From Gammaproteobacteria bacterium (GTDB taxonomy: Bacteria > Pseudomonadota > Gammaproteobacteria > Magnimaribacterales > Magnimaribacteraceae), in assembly GCA_002730855.1 (NCBI GenBank), contig PCBA01000052.1:1-26439 (forward strand): 26,439 bases of DNA, in the 5' to 3' direction. The notes beneath the pieces are model-generated. The model worked only from the letters and a program-made list of their open reading frames with translations, did no database searches and had not been told where the DNA came from. The translations under genes and the position numbers were made by a program. Positions 1 through 8,270 of this stretch are shown here, piece after piece (positions within the stretch are counted from its first letter, which is position 1; the number at the start of each line of letters is the position of its first letter).

Positions 1-2939
1 CTTAAAGTGAAATCAACGTAGTAATTTCTTCCATAATCTTGATGAGCATCAGCATAGTATCCATAGTATCTATCAGCTGTTGGAGCTCTTTCGTCTTCAA
101 GGTTTTTAACAGAAAATCTAACTCTTGCACTATGATCTTTTAATTTAAAGTCATAAGACATGGTTAAATTCATTGTTGTCATTGAAGGGACAAGGTAAGG
201 AACTCCATCTTTTAATCCCAATGAAGTCTGTACAAAAGAACCTTTTTTTAGTGCGAAATAACTAACTCTATAAGGTCCTTTATCCCAAGACATTCTTAGG
301 GTGTGTTTGTTGTCATAGATTCCATCTTTTTCAAGCAAATCACCAAAACCTTTTATAGGAATGTCTTCCGGTATTAAACCAGCATCCTTTTGGGCTTGAA
401 GAGCAGCAAATTCACCACTTGCTTTTTGCTCAAATTTATCAAGGAATGTCCCAATGTATCTAACATCAAAATCACCATAGTCTGTATCAAAATTGTAATA
501 GATACCGACATCAGTTCCTTCAACAGTTCTTAATGCCATATTGGTGTAATCATTTTTTACATATTTAATATCACCAAAAGGACATACGCCTGCTGCAGCA
601 AAACCAGCAGCATCACCTTCATCAGGAGCCTCTCTAACAACTAAAGGGTCTCCCGCAAAAGTATCACAATTATTTAGTCCATTTGCGAATCTTAGGATCA
701 TGTCATTTACCGTTTGGTTTTCACGCCCAAATAAACCAATAGTCTTATCTTTTTCAATGGTCCATGTATCAACAGTAACTATTAAGTTATCCATTGGCGT
801 TAACACAACACCAAAGGAAGTGTTGTCGGATTCTTCAGCTTCAAGGTTTTCTGCCCCAGTAGCCATTCTTTGTATGGTGTAACGCGAATCCGAATCAATT
901 ACATTTTCAACGCTTTGAACAGCATTAACTCGATAAGCTGCTCTGTCATACCTTGTTCCAGATCGTACAACGGTCTTTTCATTTACTTGAATAATATTTG
1001 GAGCTCTAAAGGCTGTAGATACTGAAGCTCTAAAATTTAACCAAGGTGTAACATCCCAACCTAAGGCAACTTTTCCAACCGTTGAGGAGCCGTAGTCAGA
1101 GAAATCTTCTTTTCTACCAGCTAACTGCATATTAATCGATTGAGTTATTGGAATTTGCAATTCAGCTAGAGTTGATGTTACATGCCTAGAACCTGAGACG
1201 TCTCCAGTTGGTGAAGAATTTAGAACATCTGCAACTAGCGGATAAGTGTCTCCTTCGTAGTCTGTATAAGCAATAGTTCCATCTAATCTCGGATCTCTAT
1301 CATCAACTATTTCTTCATCACGATATTCATATCCTAGTAACAGACCTACATCTCCAGAAGGAATCGTTAAAAATTCATTATCAGCCATTTTAAAGTCAAA
1401 CATTCGAAGTTTGCTTGAGCCTTTTCTATAAACATCAATCAAAGTTCTTTCTATGTTTGAATTTACACCCGCACTAAAAGGGTTGTAAGCCGCTGGTGTA
1501 GAATCATTTAAAGCTTCTTTTAAAAGATTGTTAGACATTCTATTGCTTGTTACGTCTTCAGAAGTAGCTTTAGAAGTTACAAAAGCTGTTTCCCAGTCCC
1601 ATGAACCTCTCGTTCCTCTAAAACCTTGAAGGAATCTATAAGTTTCTTTCTGAACATTAACCATTCTTTGCTTCTCTTCATATCGATAGTTATCCATATA
1701 AAGTTGTTTGCCAGCAAATATAGCAGTAGGGACACCATCTACATCTACTTTAAGTTGATTTAGGTAGTAGTTATCTGGGCCAACCCTATGCTTTGAAGAT
1801 GAAAATGCATACGAAGCATGGGCAGTCCTATCACTGTCAGATTCATACCAAGAAAGTTCTGTAAAAGCTTCAGTGCCATTATCCATTTCGTGATTTATAA
1901 ACATTACAAGATTAGTCCTTTCAAGTTCAGATCTAACATCAGTAGGTCCCCAGAAATTACTTCTCAAAGCGCCATTTCCATCTTGAGCTATACAAGTTCC
2001 ATAACCTGTATCAAACAGAGGATGACCTCTGTTGGTGCATTTAGCATCGCCTAGAGGAAATATCTCAAATTCCCCATTAGAGTCAGTCCATACGTGATCG
2101 TAACTTTCTCCTTTATGCTCACTTGAACTTACCATATCAAACTGACCGTATAAAGAGTTTGAACTTAAGTTTCTAAAAGAAGTGCTTGTTTTCCAAGGAG
2201 AGTCATCGTCAACAAAAGGTCTGTGATCCCCTGCACCCCATCTTGGGTCTTCTTGTGCGTTTATGTTTCCACGATCATACCAGTCAAAAAATACAGCTAC
2301 ATTAGTGGCTCCATCATTAAAGAAAGACCCCCATTTCGCTGTTACCGTGTTGTCTTCTGCAGCAAAATGATCATATCCGCTAACTCTTGCTGTTACGCTC
2401 AAGCCTTCATAGTCAGACTGTAGAACATTATTAATAACACCAGCAACAGCATCAGCACCATAAACAGCTGAAGCACCATCACGCAATATTTCTAATCTTT
2501 CAATCCCAGAAACTGGAACTAAGTTTGAGTTTACGCTAACGGTTGGGACGTAATCTCCACCAATTAGCTCTGTCTGATATCCTGGTGAATTAACTAACCT
2601 TCTTCCGTTTAGAAGAGTAAGGGTATTACCAACACCTAAGTTTCTTAAGTTATAGGCTCCAACGTCACCACGAGATGCATTGACACCACCTGAAGCATCT
2701 TCAGCTTCATTAAAGTAGTTCTGACCTTGTTCAGCAATAGCTTCAAGCAGGTCATCACCCGAATCAGCGGCTATTGCTTCAATGTCTATACCAGTCACTA
2801 CAGATACTGGTAGAGCTCCAGTAATCTTAGCTCCTTTAATTTGAGAACCAACAACCACAACTTCCTCAACTTTTTCATCTGCACCAAAAAGTGGCGCAAA
2901 AAGAGAAAAGGCTAGAAGTGTTATGAATAATTTTTTCAT
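1..2939 (-). CDS. TonB-dependent outer-membrane receptor, 3' end cut by window edge
   Basis: An open frame runs from an ATG at 2939 to the left edge without a stop (979 codons). It begins with a signal peptide (MKKLFITLLAFSLFAPLFGA), then a TonB-box-like segment (VEEVVVVGS). A plug domain follows at about residues 40-170 with the usual landmarks: YNLRNLG, TLTLLNGRR, GIERLEILRDGASAVYGADAV and a GVIN strand. The rest is a large beta barrel with two cysteine pairs. The last visible residues read GRNYYVDFTL after VKNLEDERAP; receptors of this type end within a few residues of such a strand, so the gene is probably almost complete. It would import a bound substrate across the outer membrane using TonB/ExbBD energy; the substrate (siderophore, sugar, peptide, lipid) cannot be read from the sequence. 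A GGGGGAG ribosome site precedes the ATG. It is divergent from a LysR gene that may control it. Confidence 0.93.
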   Translation of the reverse strand, partial: MKKLFITLLAFSLFAPLFGADEKVEEVVVVGSQIKGAKITGALPVSVVTGIDIEAIAADSGDDLLEAIAEQGQNYFNEAEDASGGVNASRGDVGAYNLRNLGVGNTLTLLNGRRLVNSPGYQTELIGGDYVPTVSVNSNLVPVSGIERLEILRDGASAVYGADAVAGVINNVLQSDYEGLSVTARVSGYDHFAAEDNTVTAKWGSFFNDGATNVAVFFDWYDRGNINAQEDPRWGAGDHRPFVDDDSPWKTSTSFRNLSSNSLYGQFDMVSSSEHKGESYDHVWTDSNGEFEIFPLGDAKCTNRGHPLFDTGYGTCIAQDGNGALRSNFWGPTDVRSELERTNLVMFINHEMDNGTEAFTELSWYESDSDRTAHASYAFSSSKHRVGPDNYYLNQLKVDVDGVPTAIFAGKQLYMDNYRYEEKQRMVNVQKETYRFLQGFRGTRGSWDWETAFVTSKATSEDVTSNRMSNNLLKEALNDSTPAAYNPFSAGVNSNIERTLIDVYRKGSSKLRMFDFKMADNEFLTIPSGDVGLLLGYEYRDEEIVDDRDPRLDGTIAYTDYEGDTYPLVADVLNSSPTGDVSGSRHVTSTLAELQIPITQSINMQLAGRKEDFSDYGSSTVGKVALGWDVTPWLNFRASVSTAFRAPNIIQVNEKTVVRSGTRYDRAAYRVNAVQSVENVIDSDSRYTIQRMATGAENLEAEESDNTSFGVVLTPMDNLIVTVDTWTIEKDKTIGLFGRENQTVNDMILRFANGLNNCDTFAGDPLVVREAPDEGDAAGFAAAGVCPFGDIKYVKNDYTNMALRTVEGTDVGIYYNFDTDYGDFDVRYIGTFLDKFEQKASGEFAALQAQKDAGLIPEDIPIKGFGDLLEKDGIYDNKHTLRMSWDKGPYRVSYFALKKGSFVQTSLGLKDGVPYLVPSMTTMNLTMSYDFKLKDHSARVRFSVKNLEDERAPTADRYYGYYADAHQDYGRNYYVDFTL

Positions 2940-2983
2940 TATAAATCTCCCCCAATTTTAAAAAATTTTGATAACTAATTCGA

Positions 2984-3012
2984 ATTATAAAGAATAAAGG
3001 CGAATGTACCAA
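2984..3012 (-). promoter_or_regulatory. Sigma70-type promoter of the first TonB-dependent receptor
   Basis: On the minus strand TTGGTA (3012-3007) and a perfect TATAAT (2989-2984) are separated by exactly 17 bases. Transcription would begin near 2977, giving a leader of about 37 bases that contains the GGGGGAG ribosome site. A second TATAAT on the same strand at 3019-3014 has no convincing -35 box. Confidence 0.6.
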
Positions 3013-3040
3013 TATTATATAAACATCATCTTATATTTGT

Positions 3041-3062
3041 TTAGACTATAGTCATAGACTAA
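3041..3062. promoter_or_regulatory. Probable LysR operator, 22-bp dyad
   Basis: The sequence reads TTAG-n-CTAT-n4-ATAG-n-CTAA, a dyad with eight matched positions per arm and a perfect GACTATAGTC core at 3044-3053. A further TTATAG element follows at 3065-3070. The dyad lies about 65-85 bases upstream of the predicted start of receptor transcription, where LysR activators usually bind, and covers the -35 region of the LysR gene, which would fit autorepression. Binding is inferred, not shown. Confidence 0.55.
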
Positions 3063-3076
3063 GGTTATAGGATGTA

Positions 3077-3082
3077 TATAAT
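3077..3082 (+). promoter_or_regulatory. -10 element of the LysR gene
   Basis: A perfect TATAAT lies 17 bases before the ATG at 3100, so the leader would be only about 10 bases, and no Shine-Dalgarno sequence is visible. No good -35 box is present at 17 bp; that position is taken by the right arm of the dyad. Confidence 0.4.
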
Positions 3083-3099
3083 AAACTAATAACTAAACA

Positions 3100-3990
3100 A
3101 TGAAAAGTCGACAATTAGAAGTGTTCCACGCGGTTTATAGCAAAGGAACGATAACCGAAGCAGCTAGGTTCTTAAACGTTTCACAGCCTTCAGTTAGCAA
3201 GGTTCTAGCTCATACTGAAGCTCAATTAGGTTTTCTTCTCTTTTCAAGGTTTAAGGGCAGGTTATTTCCTACGCCTGAAGCCAAGATAGTTTATGAAAAG
3301 GCCGATAACATACATAAAGAACTAATTGAATTAGAATTATTAACAAAGAACATTTCTAAAAAGCCTTCAGGCTTGATTAGATTAGCATGCACTCCTACTT
3401 TAGGATTAGATTACGTACCTAACCTAATTTCTTCTTTTTCTGAAGAATTTATAGGTGTAAATTTTGAGACCCATACCCTTCACTATAGCGAAATGCTTAA
3501 AAGCATTAACGAAGGCAGCATTGATGTAGGGCTGGCTTTCGAAGCTAGGAGTAATAATGATATAGAGATTATTAAAGTGATGGAGGGCAGATTGGTAGTT
3601 GTGGCATCTAACAAATTTGATTTACCAGAAAGATCCTTAAATATTAAAGATCTAGTCAATCTACCTTTTGTTAAAGTAGAAGGCCCTTTATCAAAGAAAT
3701 TAAACGATTTTTTTAATTCAAATAAATACTCGCCTGTTATTACCACAACTACTGACTCATATTACATGGCAGCTTCTTTTGCAGAGAAGGGTATTGGCAT
3801 TTCTATATTGGATGAAATATCTGCTTACTCTATAGCTAGCGATGAATGTATTTGGCAGCTAAATGGATCCCCTTCATGTGATGTACATCTTATTCTTCCG
3901 AAAAACACTTCGCGTTCGTTAATCGTAAACAACCTCTTAAAGTTCATTGATAGTCTAGATTATAATTTTAAGCTTAAGGGCTACATATAA
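3100..3990 (+). CDS. LysR-family transcriptional regulator
   Basis: This 296-residue protein has the standard LysR layout: a winged helix-turn-helix at residues 1-60 (RQLEVFHAVYSKGTITEAAR, then LNVSQPSVSKVL and a PTPEA wing end) and a periplasmic-binding-like effector domain from about residue 90. Length is typical of the family. It is divergent from the TonB-dependent receptor with 160 bases between the start codons, the classical arrangement for a LysR protein that activates its neighbour and represses itself. The inducer is unknown. The downstream patatin gene is on the same strand after a 106-base gap and probably has its own signals. Confidence 0.92.
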   Translation: MKSRQLEVFHAVYSKGTITEAARFLNVSQPSVSKVLAHTEAQLGFLLFSRFKGRLFPTPEAKIVYEKADNIHKELIELELLTKNISKKPSGLIRLACTPTLGLDYVPNLISSFSEEFIGVNFETHTLHYSEMLKSINEGSIDVGLAFEARSNNDIEIIKVMEGRLVVVASNKFDLPERSLNIKDLVNLPFVKVEGPLSKKLNDFFNSNKYSPVITTTTDSYYMAASFAEKGIGISILDEISAYSIASDECIWQLNGSPSCDVHLILPKNTSRSLIVNNLLKFIDSLDYNFKLKGYI

Positions 3991-4011
3991 AGCTTTCTTT
4001 ATTGGTTTTCA

Positions 4012-4067
4012 TATAGGATTACCTAGTTCTTTTAAGCATCTAACTTTTTCTATAGACTTACCTAATT
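4012..4067 (+). repeat. Pair of 17-bp imperfect direct repeats upstream of the patatin gene
   Basis: TATAGGATTACCTAGTT (4012-4028) and TATAGACTTACCTAATT (4051-4067) match at 14 of 17 positions and start 39 bases apart, close to four helical turns. They sit in the only non-coding space before the patatin start, so a regulator-binding role is possible. The second copy shares CTATAG and CTAA words with the LysR dyad at 3041-3062. Confidence 0.45.
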
Positions 4068-4096
4068 AACAACAAAACCTTTTTAAAGATCTAAAG

Positions 4097-4984
4097 TTGA
4101 ATAAAAAATACATTCTTTCGCTAGATGGAGGCGGTGTAAGAACCATAGCCACAATAGTCTTTTTACAAAAATTAGAAGCTCATCTCGAAGTCTCTTTAGC
4201 TGAGAAGTTCGATTTCTATATTGGAACATCTGCAGGGGCAATTTCTTGTTTAGGACTTGCCATTAATAAGATGTCAGCAAAGGAGTTAATGAGAATTTGG
4301 TCTAAAGAGAATCTCAATAGAACCATGACTAATTCTTCTTGGGAAACCAACTTAGGAATTATGCAAATAAAGCCTAAATACACTAACGAAGGCAAAAGAG
4401 AAGTGTTAACAGAGTTCTTCGCGAAAAAGAAAATAGGAGAGGCATTTAAACCCATAGCCGCTACTTCGTATGATATAGAAAAAAGAATGCCAGTACTTCT
4501 GACCTCGTACGGAGATGCAGAGACATTAGTGGTGGATGTAGGAGACGCTACAAGTGCTGCGCCAGTTTATTATCCCACAGCCGAAGTAGGAGAAAGGTTT
4601 CTTATAGACGGAGGTATAGTCGCCAATCATCCTGTTCTACACGGCTTTGTAGAAGCAAAAAAAATATATCCAGGTAGCGAACTTGTAGTTTTGAGTGTAG
4701 GGACAGGGTTAAATAAGAGATCATTAAAAGGAAAAGACTCTACTAAATGGGGATTGATTGGTTGGATGATGCACGATCTTTTTGGCTTAATGGTGGAAAG
4801 TAGTATGGATCATGAGTTAGCAGAAGATTTAATTGGAGAAAATTATCTTAGAATTAACTCAGCCCTTGGTAAAGTAAACCGTAGATTAGATGACAGCAGT
4901 GATTCAAATATCGAAAGAATAATTTCTATGGGAGAGAGCTGGTGGGATGAATTCGGTCAAAAGACATTAGATTTGCTGAAGTAG
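4097..4984 (+). CDS. Patatin-like phospholipase / acyl hydrolase
   Basis: This is a 295-residue patatin-fold serine hydrolase that would release fatty acids from a lipid or acyl ester. The glycine-rich oxyanion loop DGGGVR is at residues 10-15, the nucleophile elbow GTSAG at 43-47 (Ser45), and the Asp of the catalytic dyad in IDGG (Asp171). No signal peptide is seen, so it is probably cytoplasmic. The start is TTG: an in-frame stop lies at 4067-4069, and TTG at 4097 is the only usable start codon between that stop and the DGGGVR motif. The ribosome site is weak. The stop codon shares one base with the start of the M48 peptidase, so the two are probably translationally coupled. The loop reads DGGGVRT where many relatives have DGGGVRG. 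The substrate is unknown. Confidence 0.88.
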   Translation: MNKKYILSLDGGGVRTIATIVFLQKLEAHLEVSLAEKFDFYIGTSAGAISCLGLAINKMSAKELMRIWSKENLNRTMTNSSWETNLGIMQIKPKYTNEGKREVLTEFFAKKKIGEAFKPIAATSYDIEKRMPVLLTSYGDAETLVVDVGDATSAAPVYYPTAEVGERFLIDGGIVANHPVLHGFVEAKKIYPGSELVVLSVGTGLNKRSLKGKDSTKWGLIGWMMHDLFGLMVESSMDHELAEDLIGENYLRINSALGKVNRRLDDSSDSNIERIISMGESWWDEFGQKTLDLLK

Positions 4985-6408
4985 TGAAAAAAAACCTTCT
5001 CTTAATTCTATATTTATTAATTACAGGTTGTTCCGTTAATCCAGTTACAGGTAAACAGGATTTTGTAATGATTAGTGAGAATCAAGAAGTCGCTATGGGA
5101 AAAAGATATCACTCACAAATATTACAACAAACACCTGCTTATGAAGATGCCGTACTTCAAGCTTACGTCCAAAAAATAGGAGATTCTTTGTCTGCTAAGA
5201 GTCATAGGCCTAATTTATATTACCGTTTTACCGTATTAGATAGCCCAGATATCAACGCTTTTGCTCTTCCAGGTGGGTATATTTATATTTATCGAGGGCT
5301 GATGGCCTATCTGTCTAGCGAGGAGGAATTGGCGGCAGTTTTAGGTCATGAAATAGGCCATGTAACAGCGAGGCACAGCGTAAGGCAATATTCTCAATCT
5401 CAATTATTAGGAATTTTATCAACCGCTATAGAAAGAAACCAAGGAAAGTCGGCTGGCAATATAGCGAATCTTGCTTCGGGAGCATTATTGTCTGGTTATG
5501 GAAGAGAGATGGAATTGGAAGCGGATGATTTAGGGACTCAATATATTTTTCAAGATGGATACTCAGCTGATGGAATGTTAAAGCTTTTATCAGTTACAAA
5601 GGACCAAGAGGTTTATTCAAAAGCTTTAGCCGAGAAAAGAGGTCAAGAACCTAGAAGCTATCATGGCGTGTTTGCAAGCCACCCCACAAATGATAAGCGC
5701 CTTCAAAAAATCCTTGATGAAGTCACTAGCTCTTATCCTAAAGGCTCTAGAAAAGTAATTTCTAACTATCTAAATAAAATAGAAGGAATGGTGTATGGAG
5801 ACTCCGAGAAATCTGGTGTTAGAAGAGGAAATGAATTCTTTCATTCTGAATTAGACTTATACTTATCTTCGCCATTTGACTGGGAAATAATCAATAAGCC
5901 TCAAAGTTTGGTATTTACTTCACCCAAAGGAGAAGCTTTTCTTCAAGTTAATCTAGAAGATTTAAATTTTAGAGAATCCCCTAGATCTTATATGGAAAGA
6001 GTTGCTTCAAATCTTTACCAAGGCAAAGAATTAAAGATAAATGGATTTAAAGGTTTTACCGCATTAAGCAAAAGGTCTGGAAGAATTGTCCGTTTAGCCA
6101 TTATTTATAAACAAAACCAGATATATCAATTTATTGGCTATCTAAAAGAAGGACTTAATTCGTTTGAAGAATTCGATAATAGCTTTTTAGAAATAATTAA
6201 AAGTTTTAATCAATTAGACGAACGCGGAAAAGAATTATCTAAACCTCTTAGAATTAAAGAATATGTTGTTCAAGAGGGCGATAGCTACAAACATTTAGCT
6301 AAGAAAAGTAGTATCCCTTTCAATCCCGAAGAGCAGTTAAGATTATTAAATGGAGATTATCCTGATAACCCATTAAAGGTAGGTAAAAGCATTAAAATAA
6401 TTAATTGA
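4984..6408 (+). CDS. M48-family zinc metallopeptidase lipoprotein with LysM-like tail
   Basis: This 474-residue protein starts with a lipoprotein signal (LLITGC, lipidated Cys16) and carries the M48 motif HEIGH at residues 122-126; Glu177 in ELEAD is the likely third zinc ligand. The peptidase domain covers about 35-255. A middle region of unknown fold follows, and the last about 45 residues (YVVQEGD to the final KVGKSIKIIN) resemble a LysM repeat, suggesting peptidoglycan contact. Relatives such as BepA/LoiP act in the periplasm in outer-membrane protein quality control. The start is GTG, overlapping the last base of the patatin stop; it is chosen because the signal peptide begins there. It converges with the SDR gene with no space for a terminator. 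Confidence 0.92.
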   Translation: MKKNLLLILYLLITGCSVNPVTGKQDFVMISENQEVAMGKRYHSQILQQTPAYEDAVLQAYVQKIGDSLSAKSHRPNLYYRFTVLDSPDINAFALPGGYIYIYRGLMAYLSSEEELAAVLGHEIGHVTARHSVRQYSQSQLLGILSTAIERNQGKSAGNIANLASGALLSGYGREMELEADDLGTQYIFQDGYSADGMLKLLSVTKDQEVYSKALAEKRGQEPRSYHGVFASHPTNDKRLQKILDEVTSSYPKGSRKVISNYLNKIEGMVYGDSEKSGVRRGNEFFHSELDLYLSSPFDWEIINKPQSLVFTSPKGEAFLQVNLEDLNFRESPRSYMERVASNLYQGKELKINGFKGFTALSKRSGRIVRLAIIYKQNQIYQFIGYLKEGLNSFEEFDNSFLEIIKSFNQLDERGKELSKPLRIKEYVVQEGDSYKHLAKKSSIPFNPEEQLRLLNGDYPDNPLKVGKSIKIIN

Positions 6409-7170
6409 TTAAAGAGGGTTGACCAAATGACCTCCATCAACAGGGATGATAGAACCAGTCATAAAACTGGAAGCATCACTAGCAAGTAAGAGAAGCAATC
6501 CGTCTAATTCAGACTCTAGTCCTAATCTATTCATAGGTATACTCTTTATATAGCCCTGACCTTCTTTAGTCTCAAAGAAGTCATCGTTGATTCCCGTCAA
6601 TATATATCCTGGTGCAATTGCATTTACTCTTATTTTAGATCTAGCAAGTTCCAAGGCCATGCTTTTTGTTAGCTGAATCAACCCTGCTTTGGCAGCTGCG
6701 TAGCTGGTTAAGTTTAATCCTACTCTTATGCCCAAAATAGAAGCTATATTAATGATGCTTCCAGGTTTCTTTTCTTCAAGCAACAAATCTGTAAAAGTCT
6801 TTGCTACTCGATAAGCTCCATTAAGATTAGTTTCCAAAACATAATTCCAACTCTTTTCGTCAAGATCCTTAAATTTTCTAGTGTCATTAACTCCCGCATT
6901 ATTTACGAGTATGTCAGCTGAACCAAATTCAATTTTTATATCTTGAAATAGATTATCAACACTTTCAGGAGATGTTACATCTAAGGGCAGGATAAAGGAT
7001 TTACCTTTTATTTCTTTTTGTAATGCTACTAGGTTGTCCATTCTTCTTGCACTCAATATTACAGTTGCTCCTGCTTCAGAAAGGGTTTTTGAGAAGTGAC
7101 GTCCTAAGCCAGAGGAAGCTCCTGTTATAAGAGCAACTTTCCCAGTTAAATCGAAAATATTGTTTGTCAT
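6409..7170 (-). CDS. Short-chain dehydrogenase/reductase (classical SDR)
   Basis: At 253 residues this is a standard classical SDR. The cofactor motif TGASSGLG is at residues 16-23, NNAG at 90-93, catalytic Ser144 and the YxxxK pair at Tyr157/Lys161, with the usual C-terminal PVDGGH. It would oxidise an alcohol or reduce a ketone with NAD(P). The substrate cannot be assigned; FabG, gluconate and alcohol dehydrogenases share this layout. Its ATG overlaps the HDAC-family gene stop by four bases (ATGA), so it is the last gene of the GS-HDAC-SDR unit and probably acts on a product of that pathway. Confidence 0.9.
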   Translation of the reverse strand: MTNNIFDLTGKVALITGASSGLGRHFSKTLSEAGATVILSARRMDNLVALQKEIKGKSFILPLDVTSPESVDNLFQDIKIEFGSADILVNNAGVNDTRKFKDLDEKSWNYVLETNLNGAYRVAKTFTDLLLEEKKPGSIINIASILGIRVGLNLTSYAAAKAGLIQLTKSMALELARSKIRVNAIAPGYILTGINDDFFETKEGQGYIKSIPMNRLGLESELDGLLLLLASDASSFMTGSIIPVDGGHLVNPL

Positions 7171-8267
7171 TTTATATTTTTAACTAGCTGCTCTGCTTCT
7201 TTAATTAATTGATCTTGATGAGGTTGTAAGTCTTGTTGGCCAAGACTACCTATTATCCTTTGAAAAGGATCTTCAATACCTAAGTTTTCTTTAGCAAGAG
7301 TCTCTATTACAGCATGCGCAAAGAAGGGAACAGTTGCTGCACTGTAACCACCTTCATGGGTCATAAGAATTTTTCCATCACATGTTTCTTCAGCAACTTT
7401 CATCATTTTTTGGGTAAGAGATCTAAAACCAACACTCGTCATCATTTGCCTTCCTATTGGATCTCCTGCTCCTCCATCAAACCCTGAAGGTATAACAATT
7501 AGTTCCGGCATAAATTTTTCTATTGCAGGAATGATAACTCTATCAAAAGCAGCTTCATAAGCCCCAACCCCAGATCCAGGAGGAAGAGGGATGTTAATGT
7601 TATAGCCAGATCCCTTACCTTCTCCATTTTCATTCATTAAGCCTGAGTTAGTAGGAAAGTTACGATCTTGATGGATTGAAATGGTTAAAGCACTTGGGTC
7701 GTCATAAAAAGCTGCTTGAGTTCCATTGCCGTGATGAACGTCCCAATCTACATAAGCTATCTTCGATAATCCTCTTTTACTTAGAGCATGTTTTCCCGCT
7801 ATGGCAGCATTTCCAAATAAACAAAATCCCATAGCACGATCAGGGATGGCGTGATGTCCAGGAGGTCTGACCAAAGCATATGCATTATTTACCTTGCCAT
7901 CTATAACCCTATCCATTGCTTCTAATACGCCACCAGTCGATAGCAAAGCTATATCAAAGCTACCTATGCCTGTAGGAGCTGAGATTCCAGCATTGACATT
8001 AATAGTTTCGTTTAAAGATTTAATATGTTCAAAATGATTTTCAGTATGAAACAGGAGGATTTCTTCCCTCGTAGCTTTTCTAGGCTTAATAGGTACTAAC
8101 TTTTCTAGTAGTCCTGTAACTTCTAATAAATTTTTTATTCTTCTTTTTGTTTCAGGACTTTCAACATGCTGCAAAGGTTCTACAGGGAATCCATAAGGAA
8201 CATAATCAGCATGGTTTCCAGTATGGTGCCAAAGATACAATTCGTGAAAAACTAATCCTGTTCTCAT
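7167..8267 (-). CDS. Class II histone-deacetylase-family amidohydrolase (acetylpolyamine amidohydrolase-like)
   Basis: This 366-residue zinc hydrolase of the HDAC/AcuC/acetylpolyamine amidohydrolase superfamily would remove an acyl group from an amide. RPPGHHA holds the His138/His139 pair, DWDVHHGNG the zinc ligands Asp176 and His178, and SGFDGG the third ligand Asp264; EGGY gives the transition-state Tyr308. All catalytic residues are present, so it should be active. There are no histones to act on, so likely substrates are acetylated polyamines or other N-acylated amines; the neighbouring glutamine-synthetase-family ligase supports an amine pathway. It starts three bases after the ligase stop and overlaps the SDR start by four bases. 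Confidence 0.9.
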   Translation of the reverse strand: MRTGLVFHELYLWHHTGNHADYVPYGFPVEPLQHVESPETKRRIKNLLEVTGLLEKLVPIKPRKATREEILLFHTENHFEHIKSLNETINVNAGISAPTGIGSFDIALLSTGGVLEAMDRVIDGKVNNAYALVRPPGHHAIPDRAMGFCLFGNAAIAGKHALSKRGLSKIAYVDWDVHHGNGTQAAFYDDPSALTISIHQDRNFPTNSGLMNENGEGKGSGYNINIPLPPGSGVGAYEAAFDRVIIPAIEKFMPELIVIPSGFDGGAGDPIGRQMMTSVGFRSLTQKMMKVAEETCDGKILMTHEGGYSAATVPFFAHAVIETLAKENLGIEDPFQRIIGSLGQQDLQPHQDQLIKEAEQLVKNIK

Positions 8268-8270
8268 TAT

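Noticed and set aside
1818..2423. Small plus-strand open frames inside the first receptor
   Set aside because: They lie antisense to a long, well-supported coding frame and have no ribosome sites or recognisable domains.
4097..4984. Patatin as a CBASS-type (CapV-like) antiphage effector
   Set aside because: The DGGGVR start is similar, but no nucleotidyltransferase, ubiquitin-like or other CBASS gene is nearby; the partner is a peptidase lipoprotein.
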